Source of the DNA: Gammaproteobacteria bacterium
Lineage (GTDB): Bacteria > Pseudomonadota > Gammaproteobacteria > Burkholderiales > Nitrosomonadaceae
Length of the DNA: 64,000 nt
Direction: 5' to 3'
NCBI GenBank assembly: GCA_015709635.1
Contig: CP054180.1
Location: 124,001 to 188,000, forward strand
How positions within the stretch are numbered: the stretch's first letter is position 1; each line of letters begins with the position of its first letter. A program made the translations under genes and the position numbers. Positions 46,930 through 55,941 of this stretch are shown in pieces. The notes under the pieces are model-generated. The model saw nothing but the letters and a program-made list of their open reading frames with translations, was not told the DNA's origin and ran no database searches.

Positions 46930-49791
46930 TACACAGTCACCGATGACACCGGGCGTGCACTCAGCTTCACCTACGATGGCTCCAGCCGCATCAGTACAAT
47001 GACTGATCCGGCAAATGGAATTTATCAGTATGCTTATGATGCCAATGGCAACCTGACATCAGTCATCTATCTCGATGGCAAAGCCCGCACCTACCATTAC
47101 AACGAAGCTGCATACACCAGTGGAGCCAGTCTGCCGAATGCGCTGACCGGTATCACCGACGAGAACGGTATTCGCTTTGCCACTTATACCTACGACGCAC
47201 AAGGCCGTGCGGTTGTGACCGAGCATGCGGGCGGGGTGGAGCGGTATGTGCTGGGGTATAGCGTGGACGGCAGCAACACGATGGTCACCGATCCGCTGAA
47301 TAGTCAATACACGCACCATTTCCAAACGATTCTGGGTGTGGCCAAGAGCACCGGCCAATCGCAACCGGCGGGTTCGGGTTGTAGTGCCGCGTCTTCTGCG
47401 ATTACTTATGGCGCCAACGGCAATGCCGCCAGCCGGGCCGATTTCAATGGCAATAAGACCTGTTATGCGTATGATCTGGCCCGGAACCTGGAGATTGCCC
47501 GGGTTGAAGGGCTGAGTAGCGGCAGTAGCTGCCCGGGAGATCTGTTTAGTTATACACCTGCTGCCAACAGCAGCGAGCGCAAGATTCTCACCGAATGGCA
47601 TGCGAATTTCCGTCTGCCAATCAAAATTACTGAAGCCGGAAAAGAAACCGGTTTTGGTTATGACAGTTACGGCAACGTTACGCAGCATCAAATTAAGGAC
47701 ACCGTAACGAATGACACACGCACCTGGACGACCGGATATTTGTATCACGCCAGCATTCCCGGTGTGATCCTGCAAAAAACCGAGGACGGGCCGCGTACCG
47801 ATGTCAGCGATGTAACCACCACGAATTATTTTGCCCCTGATGCCACCTGTGCTGGCGGCCATAAAGGTTGCCGCGCACAAGTTTCAAACATCACCAATGC
47901 CTTGGGACATGTCACGCAAATCACACGCTACAATGCGCATGGCCAGCCGGAAGAAATCATCGATCCAAATGGTTTGACCACCGTCTTGACGTACGACGCC
48001 CGGCAACGGCTGCTGTCACGAACCGTTGGCACGGAAATTACCGGCCACCAGTACGATAACGCCGGCCAGCTCAAGAAAATCATCCTGCCGGATAACAGCT
48101 TCTTAAGTTACACCTACGATGCCGCGCATCGTTTGACCGATATGGCCGATAACCTGGGTAATCGCGTGCACTATACGCTGGACGCTATGGGTAACCGCAC
48201 CAAGGAAGAGCTGTTCGATCCACTCAATAACCTGACCCAAACCCGGCAATGCGAATTTGACGCCTTGAGCCGGTTATGGAAAGACACCGGTGCGCAAAGC
48301 CAGATCACGCAGTATCGATATGACGCGCAAGGCAACTTGAAACAAACCAGCGATCCCTTGCTGCACACCGTGGCTCATCAATTCGATGCGCTTAACCGCC
48401 TGACGCAGACCATCGATCCTGCCAATGGCCACACCCGGCAAGAACGCGATGCGTTGGATCAAATCACCCGCGTATCCGATCCACGCGATATCGCTACGAC
48501 CTACACCTACAATGGTTTCGGCGATGTGATTCAGGAAGTCTCGGTTGATCGAGGCACAACTGCGTATACCTACGACTCGGGCGGAAACTTAAAGACCATG
48601 CTGGACGCGCGCGGCATCATGCACACCTACAGCTGGGATGCGTTAAACCGGCCCACGCAACGTACGCACTCCACACCGCCTGCCGGTGTGGCCGCCACAG
48701 CCGCCATTTCTTGGAGTTACGATACCGGACCCAATGGCATCGGGCGGCTGATCGGCATGACGGATGAATCCGGTAGCACCGGCTTCAGCTACGATCCATG
48801 CGGCCGCTTGCTCACCAAAACACAAACCGCCAAGATCGTTAGCGGCAACGGTAATGCCATCAACTACACGCAAGCGTTGAGCTACCAATACGACAGCGCT
48901 GGTCGTGTCAGTCAGACGACTTATCCTTCGGGCATGCAAATCAGCACTTCATATGGCGCCGATGGCCGCCCGAGCGAAATCTGCGTCAATGGTAACCTGC
49001 TGCTGGGTAATATTGTTTACCAGCCATTTGGCGCACCGAAAAGCTGGACCTGGGGTAACGGTCAGACACATATCCGCAGCTTTGACCAGGACGGTCAGCT
49101 CAAAACCCACCCCGTCGGCAGCGATACCCGCACGCTGACCTACGATGCGGCCAGCCGTATCATCAACACGGCGGATACCAATAATCCGGCGTACAACCGC
49201 AGCTATGACTATGACGCGCTGGATCGCCTCACCAGTCAGTCGGACAACAGCGGATTCAAATTGTGGGGCTATGACGCCAACAGCAACCGCGCCCAGGCGC
49301 AATTTGGCGCCACCGGCTATCCGTACACAATCGCGAGCACCAGCAACCGCCTGCAAACCGTGGCCGGGCCGGTGATGAAAACATACAACTACGATGCCTC
49401 CGGCAATCCGCTGAGCGATGGCGCCACCACGTTTACCTGGAATGCTGCCGGCAAACTATTATCGACGGTCAAGAACGGCAAAACGCATGTGTACAGATAC
49501 AACGCGCTGGATCAGCGTATCAGCAAGAATGGTCCGCTGAGCCCGAACTTTTTCTTCTTCTACGATCCCGCCGGGCAATTGATCGGCGAATATAAAGACA
49601 ACGCTGCTACAACCACACCCACCGATGATTGGCTGGTGCGGCAGGAAACCGTCTGGCTGGAAGATATTCCGGTGGCCGTGATCAAGAAACCCACCGCAAC
49701 CGGCCCGATCCAGGTGTACTTCATCCACACCGACCACCTCAACACTACGAGAGTGATCGTGGATCAAGGTAACACCATTGTTTGGCGCTGA
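46930..49791 (+). pseudogene. RHS/YD-repeat core fragment
   Basis: After the two-base shift the RHS frame resumes (YTVTDDTGRALSFTYDG) and runs about 950 codons; the raw frame is open from 46750. It is a long array of YD repeats (for example FTYDGSSRI, YAYDANGNL, YSWDALNRPTQRT, YDALDRLTSQSDNSG). It ends in the conserved RHS core DWLVRQETVWLEDIPVAVI and YFIHTDHLNTTRVIVDQG, then VWR and TGA at 49789-49791. Relatives have Trp there (WRWDN), so TGG has become TGA. These repeats form the shell around a C-terminal toxin. Confidence 0.82.
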
Positions 49792-49992
49792 GACAACACC
49801 CATGCGTTCGGTGCTAACTTCCCTGACGAGGACCCGGACAGCAACGGGCAAGCCTTCGAATACAACCCCCGCTTCCCGGGGCAGTATTTCGATAAGGAAA
49901 CCAATCTTCACTATAACTATTTCCGCTATTATGAACCGGAGACGGGACGGTATGTCTCACCCGATCCCATCGGATTGGCAGGGGGAGTGAAT
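49510..49992 (+). repeat. RHS core repeat, copy 1
   Basis: This 483-base segment of the rhs core is repeated at 50936-51418 with the same length and about 90 percent identity by eye. Both copies contain the same in-frame TGA. Confidence 0.85.
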
Positions 49993-50432
49993 CTCTATGG
50001 GTATGCAAACGATAATCCCCTATTTTATATTGATCCTTATGGATTATTGAGTTTTGATTTTGACCAATTCGCTAGTGATATCCGAGATAATCGTTCTGGT
50101 ACGGCAGTAAATTTAGCGACATTAGGCTCGACCCTTACATTTGGCACAATGCCAAGACTCCTTCAGAGTTAAGAGGTTTGGGTGTACCTAGAAATCAGAT
50201 GAATCCTACAACTAACCAGTTGAGCCGATGGAATGGTAGGTTGAACAGATTAACAAATGGTGCTACAGGTAGAGTTTTGCGAGATTTTGGTAGAAAATCC
50301 AGTGTAATAGCTGCAGGTACCTTAGCGACTGGAGCCTTGCTTGTTGATGGTTTTTATAATTGGGCAGTTATTTTCAAAGCTGCATATGATGCAACAAGTT
50401 TCAATGAATCTCATGGAAAAAATTGCAAATAA
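49792..50432 (+). pseudogene. RHS core end and C-terminal tip region
   Basis: In the same frame after the TGA the RHS core continues with HAFGANFPDEDPDSN, NPRFPGQYFDKETNLHYNYF and GRYVSPDPIGLAGGVN, then the variable tip YGLLSFDFDQFASDI. This frame stops at 50172, but a one-base loss near 50150 (MP then TPSELRGLG in the next frame) reconnects it to the frame ending at 50432 with LLVDGFYNWAVIFKAAYDA. The tip is about 130 residues, of a kind seen at the ends of RHS proteins, with a hydrophobic stretch and no recognisable nuclease motif. A small gene starts 15 bases later. Confidence 0.7.
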
Positions 50433-50446
50433 GTGAGGAGGTTATA

Positions 50447-50755
50447 GTGAAAATTAATGATGCTATTCGTCGAAAAGCACTTCAACGGCTTGCTAATATT
50501 TTTAAGATTTCTATTGATTCATTACATGGTGAAATGCGGTTTCAAGATTTAAAAGCAAGCTTTGTTTCTATTTTCAAGAGAAATGAATTTGATATTATTC
50601 ATGATGATATTCGCGATGTTGCGAACGCTCAGATTATTAAAAAATTAGAAAATGGTGATTTGGAGATCAAGACTGTCGATGATTATATTAATCATATGAT
50701 TTGCTGTTACTCAGATAATCCAAATATGGTAATAAACGTTTTAGGAGAATTGTAG
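50447..50755 (+). CDS. Small protein after the rhs tip, candidate immunity protein
   Basis: The protein has about 102 residues from GTG 50447, which sits behind a strong GAGGAGG site; the frame itself opens at 50423. It is acidic and helical (KASFVSIFKRNEFDIIHDDI, LEIKTVDDYINHMI) and distantly resembles acyl-carrier-like DUF1493 proteins often found beside polymorphic toxins. Unlike the rhs gene before it, it is intact. Position directly after a C-terminal tip is the classic place for the matching immunity gene. I do not recognise it with certainty. Confidence 0.6.
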   Translation: MKINDAIRRKALQRLANIFKISIDSLHGEMRFQDLKASFVSIFKRNEFDIIHDDIRDVANAQIIKKLENGDLEIKTVDDYINHMICCYSDNPNMVINVLGEL

Positions 50756-50839
50756 AAGTATCTATCACTGTACATTTCACGATTATCTTAGGGATAAATA
50801 ATCGGATCAGGCGAAATGTACTGCCCAGTCTGAGCAAAT

Positions 50840-51511
50840 CAGTTTGATACACTGGATCGCCTGATCCAAGTCAATGATCCGAGGAACGGCCAGATACTGC
50901 AGGTGCAAGACGCACATGCACAAATATAACGCCCAGATCAACGTATCAGCAAGAATGGCCCGCTAAGCCCGAACTTTTTCTTCTTCTACGATTCCGCCGG
51001 GCAATTGATCGGCGAATATAAAGACAACGCTGCTACAACCACACCAACCGATGACTGGCTGGTGCGGCAGGAAACCATCTGGCTGGGTGATATTCCGCTG
51101 GCCGTGATCAAGAAACCCACCGCCACCAGCCCGATCCAGATGTACTTCATCCACACCGACCACCTCAACACCCCGAGAGTGATCGTGGATCAAAGCAACA
51201 CCATTGTTTGGCGCTGAGAAAACACCCATGCCTTCGGCGCCAATCTACCCAACGAAGACCCGGATAGCAACAGCCAACCGTTTGAATACAACCCCCGCTT
51301 CCCGGGGCAGTATTTCGATAAGGAAACCAATCTTCACTATAACTATTTCCGCTATTATGAGCCGGAAACCGGAAAATACATCAGTCCCGATCCGATTGAA
51401 TTGGCGGGGGGAGTGAATGTTTTGGGTTATGTATTGCAGAATCCGCCGAAGTGGATTGATCCATTGGACTTGGCATCACTAGTGACAGATATGATTGCCG
51501 GCCCTAAGTGA
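50840..51511 (+). pseudogene. Displaced RHS C-terminal module (orphan tip 1)
   Basis: A short YD-repeat scrap (QFDTLDRLIQVNDPRNGQ, 50840-50926) runs into a second copy of the RHS core from DQRISKNGPLSPNFFFFYD to SPDPIELAGGVN. It then ends in a different short tip (GYVLQNPPKWIDPLDLASLV and DMIAGPK, stop at 51511). It has no N-terminus, start or signal, and it carries TGA at 51215-51217 at the same codon as copy 1. Such orphan modules behind rhs genes are spare C-terminal ends that can recombine into the main gene. This one seems truncated in its tip. Confidence 0.75.
50936..51418 (+). repeat. RHS core repeat, copy 2
   Basis: This is the direct repeat of 49510-49992, of identical length, differing at scattered mostly third-codon positions. 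The left edge coincides with the point where the orphan module enters the RHS core. Confidence 0.85.
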
Positions 51512-51586
51512 TCCATCGATGATGGAACATGACAAATTCAATCGAGCGAGGACAAATTTATTTTCAATTCGCTATTAGCCATTTGT

Positions 51587-51943
51587 TTGGGAGCATCTCT
51601 CGGCGCCGTGCTGCGCTGGTGGCTGGGTATGTCGCTTAACGCGCTGTTTCCGGCCATTCCGCCCGGCACGTTGGCGGCGAATCTGATCGGCGGCTACCTG
51701 ATCGGCGTCGCGCTTGCCGTTTTCGCCCATCATCCCGGCTTTGCGCCCGAGTGGCGCCTGTTTGTCATCACCGGCTTTTTGGGCGGACTGACCACGTTTT
51801 CGACGTTCTCCGCCGAGGTCACGACCCTGATTCAAGAAGGGCGCATGCTGTGGGCTGTTGGCGCGATCAGTGCGCATGTGATCGGTTCTTTGGTGATGAC
51901 GATGCTGGGCCTGGCGACCGTTTCCGCGTTCAAAACCATCTGA
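51587..51943 (+). CDS. crcB: Fluoride exporter CrcB
   Basis: CrcB (Fluc) is a small dimeric channel that exports fluoride. The protein shows GASLGAVLRWWLG, AANLIGGYLIGVALAV and the signature GFLGGLTTFSTFSAEV, with four membrane helices. The only usual start codon in frame is TTG 51587. Yet the family N-terminus should be about ten residues longer, and the upstream codons (FNSLLAICLGAS, after an in-frame TGA at 51530) fit it without any ATG. The native start was probably lost where the rhs debris joins; ATT at 51560 is a possible rare start. DUF190 follows, a common partner. Confidence 0.85.
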   Translation: MGASLGAVLRWWLGMSLNALFPAIPPGTLAANLIGGYLIGVALAVFAHHPGFAPEWRLFVITGFLGGLTTFSTFSAEVTTLIQEGRMLWAVGAISAHVIGSLVMTMLGLATVSAFKTI

Positions 51944-51959
51944 TTTCAGGGAGAATGCC

Positions 51960-52277
51960 ATGAAAGGCTATCAACTGACTTTCTTCACCCAGCAAGACCG
52001 CCAGCACCATCACCTGCCGCTCGGGGAATGGCTGGTGCAAGCCGCCATGAAACTGGACATCGGCGGCGCAACACTGACTGTTGCCACCGAAGGCTTCGGA
52101 CATGACCGTAGGCTGCATTCGGCGCATTTCTTTGAACTGGCTGATCAGCCGGTCGAAGTAACGATGGCTGTCAGCGCACAGCAGGCGGACCGCATGTTCG
52201 AGCATCTGAAGCAGGAAGGCGTGAAGGTGTTCTATGTCAAAACGCCGATTGAGTTCGGTATGACCGGGGAATCTTGA
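51960..52277 (+). CDS. DUF190 protein (CrcB-associated)
   Basis: The 105-residue protein belongs to DUF190, a PII-like fold often encoded next to crcB and thought to take part in fluoride resistance. It starts MKGYQLTFFTQQDR after GGGAG and has TVATEGFGHDRRLHSAHFFE and LADQPVEVTMAV, the family pattern. It begins 16 bases after the crcB stop, so the two are an operon. Confidence 0.88.
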   Translation: MKGYQLTFFTQQDRQHHHLPLGEWLVQAAMKLDIGGATLTVATEGFGHDRRLHSAHFFELADQPVEVTMAVSAQQADRMFEHLKQEGVKVFYVKTPIEFGMTGES

Positions 52278-52450
52278 TGCCGCAGAGCAATTATCGGAAG
52301 CGGGCTTGCGGATGAATTTGGCGGGACATTGAGCTACCGGCAGTCGAATTGTTAAATGCCGGTCCTCGTTATTTCACCGGACTTGTTGCAGCAAAACGCG
52401 CCAGACTGGTAAATTTGGACGGCCAATCTATTGTTATCAAGGAGCATCAA

Positions 52451-52936
52451 ATGCGAAAAACTCGAATGATCATTGCCTGTTTGCTGGTCTCAATGTCAAC
52501 CGCAACCCTCGCGGCCGATAAAGACAATCGGCAAACCCTTACGCTCTCGGAAACTCAACGTAGTCACGTGCTGGAGGAAATGCGGGCATTGTTGTCGGGC
52601 ACACGGGACATTCTGGCGGCGCTTTCGGCGGATGACATGGCGTCGGTCTCCAGGTATGCCCGTCCTTTGGGATTGGGCATGGCGCATAAAGCCGAGGATC
52701 ATCTCAAAAGTGTGCTGCCCAGGGAATTCATGCAGCTTGGCATGTCCTTGCATCAGGATTTCGATCTAATTGCCGCGGATGCCGAATCCAAGAAAGACTC
52801 CAAGCTCACGCTGCGGCAGTTGAGCGATGCCATGGCCAAGTGCATTGCCTGTCATGACGCCTATCAAATTCAAACCGCGTCATTGCCGTCACAGCCGGTG
52901 CAAGCTAAGGAACAAGGGCACCACCATCAGCATTAG
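52451..52936 (+). CDS. Periplasmic c-type cytochrome (cytochrome c'-like)
   Basis: The frame is open from 52349, but ATG 52451 behind AAGGAG gives a signal peptide (MRKTRMIIACLLVSMSTATLAA) and a 161-residue protein. It is helical with one heme-binding site CIACH near residue 136, close to the C-terminus as in four-helix-bundle cytochromes c'. A histidine-rich tail (GHHHQH) follows. Its partner is unknown. The stop TAG lies inside the TTAG target duplication of a MITE that begins at the next base. Confidence 0.78.
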   Translation: MRKTRMIIACLLVSMSTATLAADKDNRQTLTLSETQRSHVLEEMRALLSGTRDILAALSADDMASVSRYARPLGLGMAHKAEDHLKSVLPREFMQLGMSLHQDFDLIAADAESKKDSKLTLRQLSDAMAKCIACHDAYQIQTASLPSQPVQAKEQGHHHQH

Positions 52937-53077
52937 GGAAGCTCTGAAAAACTACTGCGCTCGGCCATGCTGCGTTGAAATCAAGTTCAAAATGCTCATT
53001 TACTCCCTTGTAAACTGCGCTTTTTCACCTGATTTCGCCTTGCCTGACCGTCGCTCGCTACCTTTTTCAGAGCTTCC
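52937..53077. mobile_element. IS5-type MITE, 141 bases
   Basis: The element has 15-base terminal inverted repeats (GGAAGCTCTGAAAAA at 52937-52951 and its complement at 53063-53077). It is flanked by a TTAG direct repeat (52933-52936 and 53078-53081), which fits the YTAR target duplication of IS5-group elements, whose ends also begin GGAAG. It codes for no protein. Inside lies a further inverted pair GAAATCA and TGATTTC. It would be moved by a transposase encoded elsewhere. Confidence 0.85.
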
Positions 53078-53105
53078 TTAGGGCATGGCAAGCCGAGTAC
53101 AAACC

Positions 53106-53447
53106 TCAAGGTTTTTCCGTTTCGAACAGGATGGCCTGCATCGGGTAGCGCATCGGATTTGAGCCGTATTCCTTTTTGAATGCTTCGGCCAATGCGGTGA
53201 TGATTTCTTCCGGGTCTACCCCGCCGCGATCTCTGATTTCAAACAGCACGGGCGAGTAAACCAGTGTGCGCGCAAAGGCCGCTATGTCGAAAATGTCGTA
53301 TTCATGGCGGTGAACTGAGATCACGATGGGATCAAAGCCGATCGTGATCAACTGTTCTTTGAGCGGATCGATTTCGCTTATTTCAAGGCGTTCGTTAAGT
53401 GCTGCCAGTACGGCTGCAAGGGGAAATATTGGATGAACAGGGATCAT
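53106..53447 (-). CDS. Unrecognised small conserved-looking protein
   Basis: The frame is open from 53588, but the part before MIPVHPIFPLAAVLAALNE is antisense-like to the regulator gene, so 53447 is taken as start (113 residues). The protein is alpha/beta in pattern, with IGFDPIVISVHRHEYDIFDI and EIITALAEAFKKEYGSNP. I do not recognise the family. Its first 53 bases overlap the end of the ftrA-like gene, suggesting co-expression. Confidence 0.55.
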   Translation of the reverse strand: MIPVHPIFPLAAVLAALNERLEISEIDPLKEQLITIGFDPIVISVHRHEYDIFDIAAFARTLVYSPVLFEIRDRGGVDPEEIITALAEAFKKEYGSNPMRYPMQAILFETEKP

Positions 53448-54426
53448 GAGCCGCCGGGGTTTCGGTTGGTGGCGGCTGTGTACCCTGGAAGGTTCTTCGC
53501 CATTCGCCCGGCGTGACATCGAAGCGCTGCTTGAAGTGCTGGCGCAGCGACGTGGCGGACTGGAAACCAACCTGTACGGCAATGGCATCGATCGGCAGGG
53601 AAGTGGATTCGAGCAGTTCCTGGCTGCGCTGTAACCGTTCCGCTGTCAGCCATTCGCCCACCGACATTCCCGTGGCCTTGTAAAACTGCCGCGTAAAAGT
53701 GCGGCGGCTCATCTTGCTGTACTGCGCCAATTCGTCCAGGCTGTGCAACTGATCCAAGTGATTTCGCAAGTAATCCAGCAGCGTATTGATCCGGTTGTCC
53801 TGCGTTGAAATGGGGACGGGCCGTTCGATGAATTGCGCCTGACCGCCGTCGCGGTAAGGCGGAATCACCATACGCCGGGCCAGTTTGTTGGCAATCACAC
53901 TGCCGTAACGCTGCCGCACCAGATATAAGCAACAGTCGATACCGGCGGCGGTGCCTGCAGAGGTAATCAAACGGTCATCGTCGACATACAATGCGTTGCT
54001 GTCCAGTTTCACATCGGGAAAACGGTGCATGAAATCCTGCTCAAATTCCCAGTGCGTCGAAGCTTTGCGGTTTTTCAGCAAGCCGGCATGCGCCAGCACA
54101 TATGTGCCCAGGCACAATCCGACGATCTGACTGCCTCGCGTGTAAGCCGTCGCCAAGGCATCCAGCAATGACTGCTCAGGTCTTTCGGCCGGATCGCGCC
54201 ACGAGGGCACGATGATGATATCGGCGTGCGCCAGTTCGTCCGCGTCGAGCGTCGATTCAACCATCAACCCTTCGCTGGAGCGCAGCTTGCCGGGTTCGTA
54301 GGCGTAGAGTCTGAGATCGAATAATTTCCGCTCGTGCAGCAGATCGCCGAAAATAATGCACGGTACCGACAAGTGGAAAGGGCTGAAGTGGTTGAAGGCA
54401 ACCACGGCGACTAACGGAGCGGACAT
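53395..54426 (-). CDS. ftrA: FtrA-type transcriptional regulator (DJ-1/PfpI plus AraC domains)
   Basis: The 343-residue protein has an N-terminal glutamine-amidotransferase-like DJ-1/PfpI domain (about 1-190) with the nucleophile-elbow Cys in GLCLGTYVLAHAGLL. A C-terminal AraC double helix-turn-helix (about 220-320: LAQYSKMSRRTFTRQFYKA, VGFQSATSLRQHFKQRF) follows. This is the FtrA/GlxA regulator architecture; the inducer is unknown. The last 30 residues are proline-rich and lie in the overlap with the next gene. It precedes the metallo-hydrolase pseudogene on the map, both on the minus strand. Confidence 0.88.
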   Translation of the reverse strand: MSAPLVAVVAFNHFSPFHLSVPCIIFGDLLHERKLFDLRLYAYEPGKLRSSEGLMVESTLDADELAHADIIIVPSWRDPAERPEQSLLDALATAYTRGSQIVGLCLGTYVLAHAGLLKNRKASTHWEFEQDFMHRFPDVKLDSNALYVDDDRLITSAGTAAGIDCCLYLVRQRYGSVIANKLARRMVIPPYRDGGQAQFIERPVPISTQDNRINTLLDYLRNHLDQLHSLDELAQYSKMSRRTFTRQFYKATGMSVGEWLTAERLQRSQELLESTSLPIDAIAVQVGFQSATSLRQHFKQRFDVTPGEWRRTFQGTQPPPTETPAAHDPCSSNISPCSRTGST

Positions 54427-54557
54427 GATGAACCTCTATGAAAGAGAAGGCTTTTTACGTTCAATGATGATCTCATAGTAATGCTCGTAAACAATCAGAC
54501 CATAGTTTAAGTTGAACGATCTGGCAGCATAGATTCATTGCTTGCTTCAGTCTTGAG

Positions 54558-55326
54558 TCAAAAACTATAAGACTCACCGTCTTCAGGAACCAGCACTCGT
54601 CGCGTCATGGCTCTTGCGCTCAAAAACTCGCGCAATTCCTTTCTGGAAAGCGTGGCGTGATTCACCGCTTCCATGTGGCTCGCGATGATCGTCGTGTCAA
54701 GCGCGGCTTTGTAAACATCGTAAATATCCTGCTTGCCCATGATGATCGATTCATTGCCGACGACCTGAGCATCGCAGCTATTCAGCACGACAATATCCGG
54801 ATGATATTTTTTCAGATTATCCTCGACCGCCTGGCACCACACGGTATCTCCGGCGCTATAGAATGTTTTTTATCCGGGTGTTTGAACACGACACCACTGA
54901 CTTCTCCAAGCAATGCTTTCATGTCTTCCAGCACTTTGGGTCTGCCATGTTGGCCCGGGGTTTTGATCAGCGTAATGCCTGCAAAACCGGTATGTTCATC
55001 CAGCACGCGAACATCGCAGAATCCCGCCGACCTAACCGCCAGCGCGTCTTTCTCGTGCTGCACGAAAAACGGCATGTCCTTACAGATGGCCTGCCGCGCC
55101 GTATCATCCCAGTGATCCGGATGATCGTGCGTCAAAATGACTCATCCACATCGACGATTTCGCCGACCGGCATCGGCAGCCCGGCCGTCGGATTGCGGAT
55201 GTGATCGTTGATCGTCCCGCCGAATCCCGGTACTGCACTTTTTTCCGCCAGCCACGGATCGATCAGGAATTTTTTGCCGGCATAATTAATTTGCAAGGTT
55301 GCGTTGCGGATTTGTGTGAATTGCAT
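54558..55326 (-). pseudogene. MBL-fold metallo-hydrolase (UlaG-like), two frameshifts
   Basis: The gene starts MQFTQIRNATLQINYAGKKF behind a good AAGGAG site and would make about 256 residues. Near 55143 one base is missing, so VDVDESF-stop is followed in another frame by the zinc motif THDHPDHWDD. Near 54870 a run of A has lost one base, breaking FKHPDKK from the expected TFYSAGDTVWCQAVED. The last third then reads on to ESYSF. All blocks of a UlaG-like lactonase or hydrolase are there, so decay is recent. Just upstream of its start the sequence turns into rhs debris. Confidence 0.85.
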
Positions 55327-55474
55327 GGCGAGTACTCCTTTTCTATACTGAATGGGAATATTATGAGCAAGCGGCTGGAAAATGGCAGTGTCCCGCGGGA
55401 CATTTCGCATGCAGTCCGGGCCAAAATGGCGAAGGTTTTTTGTATGACCCAGGGTCATTCTGATGACACAAGCG

Positions 55475-55922
55475 AAGACTCGGACGGAAACAGTCAATCG
55501 TTTGAATACAATCCTCGCTTCCCAGGGCGGTATTTTGATAAGGAAACCAATCTTCAGTATAACTATTTCCGGTAATATGAGTCAGAGACCGGGCGGTATA
55601 TTTCACCTGATCCGGCTAATGGAATTAATGCTTTGGATATGTGCGTGGAAACCCAGAGAGGTATGCCGACACTATTAGCAGCATAAATATTTTCACTGTA
55701 AAGCTAACTATGAAGCCACACAACGTGGTAAAGGCGGTGAAGATGCTGTGAGGTGTTTAAGTGATGCTCGAGAATGGTTTGATCAAAGTATTAAGAGTGC
55801 CGAATCTTATGCGGATCAAATTGCGAATCGTTATGGTTAAGCGCGAGGTATACAGATCCAGGTGGTGACTGTCGCCAGATTTGCCTCCGTATAGGCCTAA
55901 CGGTCTACCATCGCAGTACTGA
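55475..55922 (+). pseudogene. Displaced RHS C-terminal module (orphan tip 2), heavily damaged
   Basis: The segment begins inside the RHS core (EDSDGNSQSFEYNPRFPG, YFDKETNLQYNYFR). Its next codon is TAA where Tyr stands in the other copies, then YESETGRYISPDP. In shifted frames it gives FGYVRGNPERYAD, then HCKANYEATQRGKGGEDAV...AREWFDQSIKSAESYADQIANRYG, and finally DCRQIC and RPNGLPSQY with a stop at 55922. That order is the widespread RHS tail ending in CRQxC and RPNGLPSQY. At least three frameshifts and one nonsense codon make it nonfunctional. Confidence 0.75.
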
Positions 55923-55941
55923 AATTATCAGGCCGGATGGC

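Noticed and set aside
49789..49791. TGA as a selenocysteine or recoded codon
   Set aside because: The expected residue is Trp, no SECIS-like hairpin was seen after it, and other genes in the window end normally at TGA.
46930..49791. YD repeats as a tandem DNA repeat or CRISPR-like array
   Set aside because: The repeats are protein-level and divergent in DNA; unit length and spacing vary.
51440..51586. Fluoride riboswitch before crcB
   Set aside because: The conserved fluoride-aptamer pattern was not found; the sequence is mostly rhs tail.
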